From the NCBI GenBank assembly GCA_963729875.1, contig CAVSPR010000002.1:186001-250000 (forward strand): a DNA stretch of 64,000 nucleotides, in the 5' to 3' direction. The stretch comes from DATBSL01 sp963729875. Lineage in GTDB: Bacteria; Acidobacteriota; Vicinamibacteria; Fen-336. Positions 1-8,278 of this stretch are shown here, piece after piece (within the stretch, counting starts at the first letter, position 1; the number at the start of each line of letters is the position of its first letter). A model generated the notes under the pieces. That model made no database searches. It had not been told where the DNA came from and worked only from the letters and a program-made list of their open reading frames with translations. The position numbers and the translations under genes were made by a program.

Positions 1-1590
1 GCCACCGGCGTCCTGCCCTTCCAGGGGGAGACGTCCGCCGTCGTGTTCGACGCCATCCTCAACCGCGAGCCCGCGCCCCTCGCCCAGACGAACCCCGCGC
101 TGCCCGCCGAGCTGGGTCGGATCCTCTCGAAGGCCCTCGAGAAGGACCGCAACCTGCGCTGCCAGACCGCGACCGAGCTCAAGACGGACCTGCTGCGGCT
201 GAGGCGCGACACCGACTCGGGGGGGCGCCGCGCGGCCGAGCTCCAGGACTCGAGGAGCGGCGCCCAGAAGGCGAGCGAGCGCTCGGTGGCCGTCCTGTAC
301 TTCGAGAACCTCAGCGGGGTGAAGGAGGACGAGTACCTCCGCGACGGCGTCACCGAGGACATCATCACCGAGCTCTCCAAGATCAAGGGGCTCAAGGTCC
401 TCTCGCGCCAGGCGGTCCTGCCCTTCCGCGACAAGCCGGTGGCGACGGGGCAGGTCGGCCAGCAGCTCAAGGCCACCTCCGTCCTCGCCGGGAGCATTCG
501 CCGCGGCGGCAACCGGCTGCGGATCACCGCCCAGCTCGTGGACGTGGCGTCCGATTCGCTCCTGTGGTCCGAGCGCTACGACCGCGAGATGGCGGACGTG
601 TTCGCGGTGCAGGACGAGATCGCGCGCAAGATCGCGGAGGCCCTGCGGGTGCAGCTCTCCCCGCAGGAGCAGGAGGCGATCGGGAGGAAGCCGACCGAGA
701 ACCTGCAGGCCTACGACCTCTACCTCCGCGGCCGCAGCTACGCCCGGCGTCACACCCGGCAGGACCTGGAGTTCGCCCTGCAGATGTTCGAGAACGCGGT
801 CTCGCTCGACGGCGAGTTCGCCCTCGCCCACGCGGCCATCTCGAACGTCTGCGCCCAGTACCACTACAACTACGAGCGCAAGAAGAGCTGGCTCGACCGC
901 TCGCGCGACGCCTCCCGCAAGGCGATCGCCCTCCAGCCCCACCTGCCCGAGGTGAAGATCGCCCAGGCCTGGATCCTCTACACGCAGGGCCAGTACGAGG
1001 AGGCCGCCCACGTGGCGCAGGAGGCGGTCGAGAGGAAGCGCGACACGGAGGGGGCCTACTACCTGATGCTGCGGGCGCTCTTCGCGGCCGGGCGCTACCA
1101 GGACGTGGAGGCGGTGGCCGAGGCCGCGCTCGAGGCGAGCGGCACCGACTACAACGTCTACGTTCCGATCACGAACGCCCTGGGAGCCCTCGGCAAGAAG
1201 GACGCCCTCGACAACATGCGGCAGCGGGTGGTGCTCGCCCTCGAGAACCACCTGAGGACGGTGCCGGAGGACGCCCGCGCCCGTGGCCTCCTGGCCAGCG
1301 AGTACGCCGCGGTCGCGCGCGTCGACGACGCAGTGCGCGAGGCGAACCTCTCGATCACGCTCCGCCCCAACGAGGCGACGGTCCTCTACAACGCGGCGTG
1401 CGTCTTCTGCCAGCTCGAGCGAAAGTCGGATGCCCTCGCCGCCCTGGAGAAGGCCTGGGACGCCGGCTTCAAGGACTCGAGCTGGGCGCGCCGAGATCCC
1501 GACCTCGCCGTCCTCCACGGGGAGCCCACGTTCGAGCGGCTGTACCCGGCCGAGGCCGTGGAGGGCGCGGCCGAGGGCGAGAGCCGATGA
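1..1590 (+). CDS. Ser/Thr protein kinase-TolB/FlgO-like-TPR protein, C-terminal part (paralog 1)
   Basis: Only the last 529 residues lie in the window. The reading frame is open from base 1 and starts inside the kinase C-lobe. Comparison with the four complete copies downstream shows the order: kinase C-lobe (to about residue 70), a TolB/FlgO-like domain beginning SVAVLYFENLSG, then TPR-like helical repeats to the end. No membrane segment separates kinase and sensor parts, so a cytoplasmic protein is expected. The stop overlaps the next start as ATGA, so translation is probably coupled. The TPR portion (DYNVYVPITNALGA) resembles paralog 3 more than paralog 2. The substrate is unknown. The family assignment is firm; the role in signalling is inferred. 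Confidence 0.9.
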   Translation, partial: ATGVLPFQGETSAVVFDAILNREPAPLAQTNPALPAELGRILSKALEKDRNLRCQTATELKTDLLRLRRDTDSGGRRAAELQDSRSGAQKASERSVAVLYFENLSGVKEDEYLRDGVTEDIITELSKIKGLKVLSRQAVLPFRDKPVATGQVGQQLKATSVLAGSIRRGGNRLRITAQLVDVASDSLLWSERYDREMADVFAVQDEIARKIAEALRVQLSPQEQEAIGRKPTENLQAYDLYLRGRSYARRHTRQDLEFALQMFENAVSLDGEFALAHAAISNVCAQYHYNYERKKSWLDRSRDASRKAIALQPHLPEVKIAQAWILYTQGQYEEAAHVAQEAVERKRDTEGAYYLMLRALFAAGRYQDVEAVAEAALEASGTDYNVYVPITNALGALGKKDALDNMRQRVVLALENHLRTVPEDARARGLLASEYAAVARVDDAVREANLSITLRPNEATVLYNAACVFCQLERKSDALAALEKAWDAGFKDSSWARRDPDLAVLHGEPTFERLYPAEAVEGAAEGESR

Positions 1591-3809
1591 TCGGCCGAAC
1601 CGTCTCCCACTACCTCATCACGTCGAAGCTCGGCAGCGGAGGCATGGGCGTCGTGTACGAGGCCGAGGACACGACGCTCGGCCGGCACGTCGCGCTCAAG
1701 TTCCTGCCCGCCGAGCTCGCCTCCGACCCGTCCGCGCTGGAGCGCTTCCAGCGCGAGGCTCGGGCCGCTTCGGCCCTCAACCACCCCGGGATCTGTACCG
1801 TGTACGCGATCGAGCAGCACGGGGGGCAGCCCTTCATCGCCATGGAGCGTCTCGAGGGGGAGACCCTCGCGGAGCGGATCCGTCGCGGGCCGCTCGAGCT
1901 CGCCCAGCTGCTCGAGATCGGGTCCCAGATCGCCGACGCCCTCGAGTCCGCGCACGCGAAGGGGATCGTGCACCGCGACCTCAAACCGGCCAACGTGTTC
2001 GTCACCCCGCGGGGGCAGGTGAAGATCCTGGACTTCGGCCTCGCCAAGATCGAGCGCTCGCGGCCGACCGGGAGCGAGCCGTCGGAGGCCCCGACCGCGA
2101 TCCAGCCAAACGAGCTCACGAGCGCGGGCTCGACGATGGGGACGGTGTCCTACATGTCACCCGAGCAGGCCCGCGGACAGCTCACCGACGCGCGGACCGA
2201 CCTCTTCTCCCTGGGGACGGTCGTCTACCAGGCGGCCACCGGGACGCTGCCGTTTCAGGGCGAGACCTCGGCCGTCGTGTTCGAAGCCATCCTGAATCGC
2301 GAGCCCCCGCCCCTCGCGCAGCTGAACCCGGCCCTTCCCCCCGAGCTCTCGCGCATCCTCGGCAAGGCCCTCGAGAAGGACCGGAACTTCCGCTACCAGA
2401 CCGCGACCGAGATCAAGACCGACCTGCTGCGGCTCAAGCGCGACATCGACTCGGGCGGTCGCCGCGCGGCGGACCTCGCCGACTCGAAGAGCGGCGCCCG
2501 GAAGGCGGCCGAGCGCTCGGTGGCGGTGCTCTACTTCGAGAACCTCTCCGGGGTGAAGGAAGACGAGTACCTGCGCGACGGGGTGACCGAGGACATCATC
2601 ACCGAGCTGTCGAAGATCAGGGGCCTCAAGATCTTCTCGCGGCCGACCGTGCTCGCATACCGGGACAAGCCGGTGACCCCGGTGCAGATCGGCCAGCAGC
2701 TCAAGGCCTCGTGCGTGCTGACCGGCACGCTGCGCCGGGCGGGGCAGCGGCTGCGGATCACGACCCAGCTCGTGGACACCCAGACCGACTTCCCGCTGTG
2801 GTCCGAGCGCTACGACCGCGAGATGGCCGACGTGTTCGAGGTGCAGGACGAGATCGCGCGGAAGATCGCGGAGGCGCTGCGCGTGCAGCTGTCGCCGCAG
2901 GAGGAGCAGGAGCTCGCGGCGAAGCCGACGGACAACCTCCAGGCCTACGACATGTACCTGCGGGGCAAGAGCTTCGCGCGGCGCTTCACCCGGCAGGACA
3001 TGGAGTTCGCGCTGCAGATGTTCGAGAAGGCGGTGGCTCTCGACCCCGCCTTCGCGCTCGCCCACGCCGCCATCGGCAACGCTTGCGCGCAGTACTACTA
3101 CCGGCACGAGCGCGCGGCGGTCTGGATCGAGCGCGCGGTGGCGGCGGCCCGAACGGCGAGCGCCCTGCGCCGCGACGTGCCCGAGGTGCTCGTGGCCGAG
3201 GCCTGGATCCTGTACGCGGAGGGACAGTACGACCGGGCCGCGTCCCTCGTGCGGCAGGTGGTCGAGCGGCGCCCCGACACGGAAGGGGCCTACTTCCTGC
3301 TCGGGCGGACGCTCTTCTCGGCGGGGCGCTACCAGGAGATCGCCGACATGTCCGAGGCCGCGGTGGCCGCGGCCGGGGAGGACTACAACACCTTCGTCCC
3401 GATCGTGAACGCGCTCGGGGCGCTGGGAAAGACGGAGGCGCTCCGCAACGTCGTCCAGCAGAGGATCCAGGTGCTCGAGCTCCACATCCAGAGGGTCCCC
3501 GAGGACGCGCGCGGCCGCACCCTGCTCGCCACCGACTACGCGCGGCTCGGCCGCACGGACGACGCCGTCCGCGAAGCGCAGCTGGCGATGGCCCTCCGTC
3601 CGAACGAGGCCACGGTCATGTACAACGCCGCCTGCGTATTCTGCCAGCTGGGAAGGAAGCCGGAGGCGCTTTCGGCCCTGCACAAGGCCTGGGAGGCCGG
3701 CTTCCGGGACGCCGCCTGGGCTCGCCGCGATCCCGACCTCGCGCTCCTCCGCGGCGAGCCCGAGTTCGAGCGGCTGTACCCCGCGAGCGCTGGGGAGGCC
3801 GGCCGATGA
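1587..3809 (+). CDS. Ser/Thr protein kinase with TolB/FlgO-like and TPR domains (paralog 2)
   Basis: Complete 740-residue protein. I chose the ATG that overlaps the previous stop because it places MIGRTVSHY directly before the glycine-rich loop GSGGMGVVYEAED (residues 16-28); the frame is open further upstream only as a shadow. Lys38 is the ATP-binding lysine, Glu57 the likely alpha-C glutamate, HRDLKPAN (129-136) the catalytic loop with Asp131, DFG is at 149-151, and SPEQAR ends the activation segment. The kinase is therefore predicted active. Residues of about 310-440 form the TolB/FlgO-like domain also found in TPR adenylate cyclases. The remainder is TPR. There is no transmembrane helix, unlike many PknB-type receptors. 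It is the second of five tandem copies. The in vivo target is unknown. Confidence 0.95.
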   Translation: MIGRTVSHYLITSKLGSGGMGVVYEAEDTTLGRHVALKFLPAELASDPSALERFQREARAASALNHPGICTVYAIEQHGGQPFIAMERLEGETLAERIRRGPLELAQLLEIGSQIADALESAHAKGIVHRDLKPANVFVTPRGQVKILDFGLAKIERSRPTGSEPSEAPTAIQPNELTSAGSTMGTVSYMSPEQARGQLTDARTDLFSLGTVVYQAATGTLPFQGETSAVVFEAILNREPPPLAQLNPALPPELSRILGKALEKDRNFRYQTATEIKTDLLRLKRDIDSGGRRAADLADSKSGARKAAERSVAVLYFENLSGVKEDEYLRDGVTEDIITELSKIRGLKIFSRPTVLAYRDKPVTPVQIGQQLKASCVLTGTLRRAGQRLRITTQLVDTQTDFPLWSERYDREMADVFEVQDEIARKIAEALRVQLSPQEEQELAAKPTDNLQAYDMYLRGKSFARRFTRQDMEFALQMFEKAVALDPAFALAHAAIGNACAQYYYRHERAAVWIERAVAAARTASALRRDVPEVLVAEAWILYAEGQYDRAASLVRQVVERRPDTEGAYFLLGRTLFSAGRYQEIADMSEAAVAAAGEDYNTFVPIVNALGALGKTEALRNVVQQRIQVLELHIQRVPEDARGRTLLATDYARLGRTDDAVREAQLAMALRPNEATVMYNAACVFCQLGRKPEALSALHKAWEAGFRDAAWARRDPDLALLRGEPEFERLYPASAGEAGR

Positions 3810-6040
3810 TCGGCCAGACCGTCTCCCACTACCGGGTCACCTCGAAGCTGGGCAGCGGAGGGATGGGCGTCGTCTACGAGGCGGAGGACACGCGGCTCGG
3901 CCGCCACGTGGCCCTCAAGTTCCTGACCGCCGAGCTCGCCGCCGAGCCCTCCTCGCTCGAGCGCTTCCAGCGCGAGGCCAAGGCGGCCTCCGCCCTCAAC
4001 CACCCCGGCATCTGCACGGTGTACGACATCGGCCAGAGCGAGGGGCAGCACTACATCGCGATGGAGCTGCTGGAGGGGGAGGCCCTCGCGGAGCGGATCC
4101 GGAAGGGGCCGGTCGAGCTCGGGGCACTCCTCGACCTCGGCACCCAGATCGCGGACGCGCTCGAGTCCGCGCACGCGAAGGGCATCGTCCACCGCGACCT
4201 CAAGCCCGCCAATATCTTCGTGACCCCGCGGGGACAGGCGAAGGTGCTCGACTTCGGCCTTGCCAAGATCGAGCGGGCCCGGCCCGCCCCCGGCGCGGAG
4301 GGCTCGGAGGCGCCGACCGCGGTGCAGCCGAGCGAGCTGACCCAGGCGGGCACCGCCATGGGGACAGTGTCCTACATGTCTCCCGAGCAGGCGCGTGGCC
4401 AGCTCACGGACTCCCGGACCGACCTGTTCTCGCTGGGGACGGTGCTTTACCAGATGGCGACGGGGGTGCTCCCGTTCCAGGGCGACACCTCGGCCGTCGT
4501 CTTCGACGCGATCCTCAACCGTGAGCCTGCGCCCCTCGCCCAGCTCAACCCGTCGCTGCCCCCCGAGCTCGGCCGCGTCCTGTCGAAGGCGCTCGAGAAG
4601 GACCGGAACCTCCGCTACCAGACCGCCACCGACCTCAAGACCGACCTGCTGCGTCTCAAGCGGGACACGGAGTCCGGCGGGCGGCGCGCGGCGGAGCACG
4701 GCGAGGGCCACAGCGGGCCGGTGAAGGCGGCCGAGCGGTCCGTGGCCGTCCTCTACTTCGAGAACCTCTCCGGGGTGAAGGAGGACGAGTACCTGCGGGA
4801 CGGGGTCACCGAGGACATCATCACGGAGCTGTCGAAGATCAGGGGCCTCAAGATCTTCTCCCGCCCGACGGTGCTGGCCTATCGCGACAAGCCGGTGACC
4901 CCCGTCCAGATCGGCCAGCAGCTCAAAGCCTCCTGCGTGCTGACCGGCACCCTGCGCCGCGCCGGCCAGCGGCTGCGCATCACCACCCAGCTCGTGGACA
5001 CCCAGACCGACTTCCCGCTGTGGTCCGAGCGCTACGACCGCGAGATGGCCGACGTCTTCGAGGTGCAGGACGAGATCGCCCGCAAGATCGCGGAGGCGCT
5101 GCGGGTGCAGCTCTCCCCGCAGGAGCAGGAGGCGATCGGCAAGAAGCCGACGGAGAGCCTGCAGGCCTACGACCTGTACCTTCGGGGCAAGAGCTTCGCC
5201 CGCCGCCTCACCCGCCAGGACCTCGAGTTCGCGCTCCAGATGTTCGAGAACGCGGTGGGCCTCGACCCGGCCTTCGCCCTCGCCCACGCCGCGATCGCCA
5301 ACGTCTGCGCCCAGTTCCACTACCACTACGAGCGGGCGCAGGGCTGGATCGGCCGCGCGGTGTCGGCCACGCAGAAGGCGAGCGCGCTGCGGCGGGACCT
5401 GCCCGAGGTGCTGGTGGCCGAGGGCTGGATCCTGTACGCCGAGGGCCAGTACGAGCAGGCGGTGTCGCTGGTGCGGCAGGTGATCGAGCGCAAGGCCGAC
5501 ACCGAGGGCGCCTACTACCTCCTCCTGCGCGCGCTCTTCGCCTCTGGCCAGTACCAGGAGGTGGCTCGCCTCGGCGACGCCGCCCTCGAGGCGAGCGGCG
5601 GGGACTACAACGTCTACGTGCCGATCACGAACGCCCTCGGCGCGATCGGCAAGACGGACGCCCTCGACAAGATGCGGCAGCGCGAGATCCAGGCCCTCGA
5701 GGCGCACATCAAGACGGTGCCGGAGGACGCACGCGCCCGCACCCTCCTCGCCGGGGACTACGCGAGCCTCGGCCTCGTGGACGCGGCCGAGCGCGAGGCG
5801 AGCCTCGCCATCTCGCTGCGCCCCAACGAGGCGATCGTCCTCTACAACGCGGCCTGCGTCTTCTGCCAGCTCGGCAAGAAGGCCGAGGCTCTCGGCGCGA
5901 TCCACAAGGCCTGGGATGCCGGCTTCCGCGACCCCGACTGGGCGCGGCGCGACCCCGACCTCGAGATCCTCCACGGCGAGCCGGAGTTCGAGAAGCTCTA
6001 CCCCGACGGTGGAGTCAGTGGCAAGGAGTCGAGTTCATGA
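3806..6040 (+). CDS. Ser/Thr protein kinase with TolB/FlgO-like and TPR domains (paralog 3)
   Basis: A 744-residue paralog with the same architecture: glycine-rich loop, VALKFL lysine, HRDLKPAN and DFGLAK intact. It starts at an ATG inside the preceding stop (ATGA). Its TolB/FlgO-like domain (about residues 310-445) has the same amino-acid sequence as paralog 2, yet many codons differ synonymously. Its TPR tail is closer to paralog 1 (PITNALGA segment). It therefore looks like a mosaic of its neighbours. Probably co-transcribed with the whole array. Predicted soluble cytoplasmic kinase; substrate unknown. Confidence 0.95.
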   Translation: MIGQTVSHYRVTSKLGSGGMGVVYEAEDTRLGRHVALKFLTAELAAEPSSLERFQREAKAASALNHPGICTVYDIGQSEGQHYIAMELLEGEALAERIRKGPVELGALLDLGTQIADALESAHAKGIVHRDLKPANIFVTPRGQAKVLDFGLAKIERARPAPGAEGSEAPTAVQPSELTQAGTAMGTVSYMSPEQARGQLTDSRTDLFSLGTVLYQMATGVLPFQGDTSAVVFDAILNREPAPLAQLNPSLPPELGRVLSKALEKDRNLRYQTATDLKTDLLRLKRDTESGGRRAAEHGEGHSGPVKAAERSVAVLYFENLSGVKEDEYLRDGVTEDIITELSKIRGLKIFSRPTVLAYRDKPVTPVQIGQQLKASCVLTGTLRRAGQRLRITTQLVDTQTDFPLWSERYDREMADVFEVQDEIARKIAEALRVQLSPQEQEAIGKKPTESLQAYDLYLRGKSFARRLTRQDLEFALQMFENAVGLDPAFALAHAAIANVCAQFHYHYERAQGWIGRAVSATQKASALRRDLPEVLVAEGWILYAEGQYEQAVSLVRQVIERKADTEGAYYLLLRALFASGQYQEVARLGDAALEASGGDYNVYVPITNALGAIGKTDALDKMRQREIQALEAHIKTVPEDARARTLLAGDYASLGLVDAAEREASLAISLRPNEAIVLYNAACVFCQLGKKAEALGAIHKAWDAGFRDPDWARRDPDLEILHGEPEFEKLYPDGGVSGKESSS

Positions 6041-8259
6041 TCGGCGAGACGGTTTCCCACTACCGCATCACCTCGAAGCTGGGCAGCGGGGGCATGGGGG
6101 TCGTGTACGAGGCGGAGGACACGAAGCTCGGCCGTCACGTCGCGCTCAAGTTCCTGCCCGCGGACATGGCGCAGGACAAGGCCTCGCTCGAGCGCTTCCA
6201 GCGCGAGGCCCGCGCCGCCTCCGCTCTCAACCACCCCGGGATCTGCACGGTCTACGAGATCGACCAGCACGAGGGGGAGCACTTCATCGCGATGGAACTG
6301 CTCGAGGGGGAGACGCTGGGGGAGCGGGTCCGCCGCGGGCCCCTCGACGTGGCGCCGCTTCTCGACCTCGGGATCCAGATCGCGGACGCGCTCGAGTCCG
6401 CGCACGCCAAGGGCATCGTCCACCGCGACCTCAAGCCGGCCAACGTCTTCGTCAACTCCCGCGGCCAGGCCAAGATCCTGGACTTCGGCCTCGCGAAGAT
6501 CGAGCGGGCGCAGCCGGCGGGCGGCGCGGAGCACTCCGAGGCCCCCACCGCGATCCAGCCCAACGAGCTGACCACCGCCGGCACCACGATGGGCACCGTG
6601 TCCTACATGTCGCCCGAGCAGGCGCGGGGCCAAGTGACGGACGCCCGCACCGACCTCTTCTCGCTGGGGACGGTCCTCTACCAGGCCGCGACCGGGACGC
6701 TGCCGTTCCAGGGTGACACCTCCGCGGTCGTCTACGAGGCCATCCTCAACCGCGAGCCCCCGCCGATCGCCCAGGCGAACCCGGCCCTGCCGCCTGAGCT
6801 TAACCGCATCCTGGGCAAGGCCCTCGAGAAGGACCGGGGCCTGCGCTACCAGACCGCCACCGACCTCAAGACCGACCTCCTGCGCCTCAAGCGCGACACG
6901 GACTCCGGCGGGCGGCGTGCGGCGGAGCTCTCGGACTCGCGGCCCGGCGTCCCCGCGAGGGCCGCCGAGAAGTCCATCGCGGTTCTCTACTTCGAGAACC
7001 TCTCCGGGGTGAAGGAGGACGAGTACCTCCGCGACGGCGTCACCGAGGACATCATCACGGAGCTTTCGAAGATCAAGGGCCTCAAGATCCTCTCCCGCCC
7101 CACCGTCCTGCCCTACCGGGACAAGTCCGTCACCGCGGCCCAGGTCGGGCAGCAGCTCAAGGCGGCCTTCGTCCTGGCGGGCAGCATCCGGCGGGCCGGC
7201 AACCGCCTGCGGATCACCGCGCAGCTCGTGGACGCCCAGAACGACTCGCTCCTGTGGTCCGAGCGCTACGACCGCGAGATGGCCGACGTCTTCGAGGTGC
7301 AGGACGAGATCGCCCGGAAGATCGCGGCGGCGCTGCGGGTGCAGCTCTCCCCGCAGGAGCAGGCGGCGCTCGCCGTGAAGCCCACCGACAACCTCCAGGC
7401 CTACGACCTCTACCTGCGCGGCAAGAGCTACGCCCGCCGCCTGACCCGTCAGGACCTCGAGTTCGCGCTGCAGATGTTCGAGAACGCGGTGGCGCTCGAC
7501 GCGCGCTTCGCCCTCGCCCACGCCGCGATCGCGAACGCGTGCGCCCAGTACAACCAGCACTTCGAGCGCACCCCGGTCTGGATCGAGCGGGCCAAGGCGG
7601 CGAGCCAGCAGGCGAGCATCCTGGGCGGCGACTCGCCGGAGATCCAGGTTGCGGAGGCCTGGATCCTCTACGCCGAGGGGAAGTACGACGAGGCGGTCCG
7701 CAGCGTGCGCGGGGCGATCGCGGGCAAGGCCGACGCCGAGGGCGCCTACTACCTGCTGGGGCGGGCGCTGTTCGCCGCCGGCAAGTACCAGGACGTCGTC
7801 GACATGACGGAGGCGGCGATCGGGTCCTCGCCCGAGGACTACAACGTCTACGTCCCGATCATCAACGCGCTGGGGTCGCTCGGCAAGAAGGACGCGCTCC
7901 ACAACGCGGTCCTGCAGAGGATCCAGGTGCTGGAGGCGCACCTCAGGAAGGTCCCCGAGGACGCCCGGGGCCGCACCCTGCTCGCCAACGACTTCACCCA
8001 CGTGGGGCAGGTGGACGACGCCCTGCGCGAGGCCAGCCTGGCGATGGCCCTGCGCGCCAACGACGCGATGGTGCTGTACAACGTGGCCTGCGTCTTCGGG
8101 CAGCTGGGCCGCAAGCCCGAGGCGCTCGACGCGCTGCGCAAGGCGAAGGAGGCGGGCTGGAAGGACGCGACGTGGGCCCGCCGCGACCCCGACCTCACGG
8201 TCCTCCACGGCGACCCCGAGTTCGACGCGCTGTACCCCCCGAGTGCCTCGGGGGAGTGA
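6037..8259 (+). CDS. Ser/Thr protein kinase with TolB/FlgO-like and TPR domains (paralog 4)
   Basis: A 740-residue paralog. The ATG overlaps the stop of paralog 3. Kinase motifs are intact (GSGGMG, VALKFLP, HRDLKPANVF, DFGLAKIE). The TolB/FlgO-like domain is of the paralog 1 type (GSIRRAGNRLRITAQLVD) rather than the paralog 2/3 type. The TPR part shares the NQHFER and WIERAKAAS segments with paralog 5. The stop is followed by 19 bases before the next start, the only spacer in the array. No membrane helix or signal peptide is visible. Function is inferred from domains only. Confidence 0.95.
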   Translation: MIGETVSHYRITSKLGSGGMGVVYEAEDTKLGRHVALKFLPADMAQDKASLERFQREARAASALNHPGICTVYEIDQHEGEHFIAMELLEGETLGERVRRGPLDVAPLLDLGIQIADALESAHAKGIVHRDLKPANVFVNSRGQAKILDFGLAKIERAQPAGGAEHSEAPTAIQPNELTTAGTTMGTVSYMSPEQARGQVTDARTDLFSLGTVLYQAATGTLPFQGDTSAVVYEAILNREPPPIAQANPALPPELNRILGKALEKDRGLRYQTATDLKTDLLRLKRDTDSGGRRAAELSDSRPGVPARAAEKSIAVLYFENLSGVKEDEYLRDGVTEDIITELSKIKGLKILSRPTVLPYRDKSVTAAQVGQQLKAAFVLAGSIRRAGNRLRITAQLVDAQNDSLLWSERYDREMADVFEVQDEIARKIAAALRVQLSPQEQAALAVKPTDNLQAYDLYLRGKSYARRLTRQDLEFALQMFENAVALDARFALAHAAIANACAQYNQHFERTPVWIERAKAASQQASILGGDSPEIQVAEAWILYAEGKYDEAVRSVRGAIAGKADAEGAYYLLGRALFAAGKYQDVVDMTEAAIGSSPEDYNVYVPIINALGSLGKKDALHNAVLQRIQVLEAHLRKVPEDARGRTLLANDFTHVGQVDDALREASLAMALRANDAMVLYNVACVFGQLGRKPEALDALRKAKEAGWKDATWARRDPDLTVLHGDPEFDALYPPSASGE

Positions 8260-8278
8260 AGGCCCCGGAGATGCACCC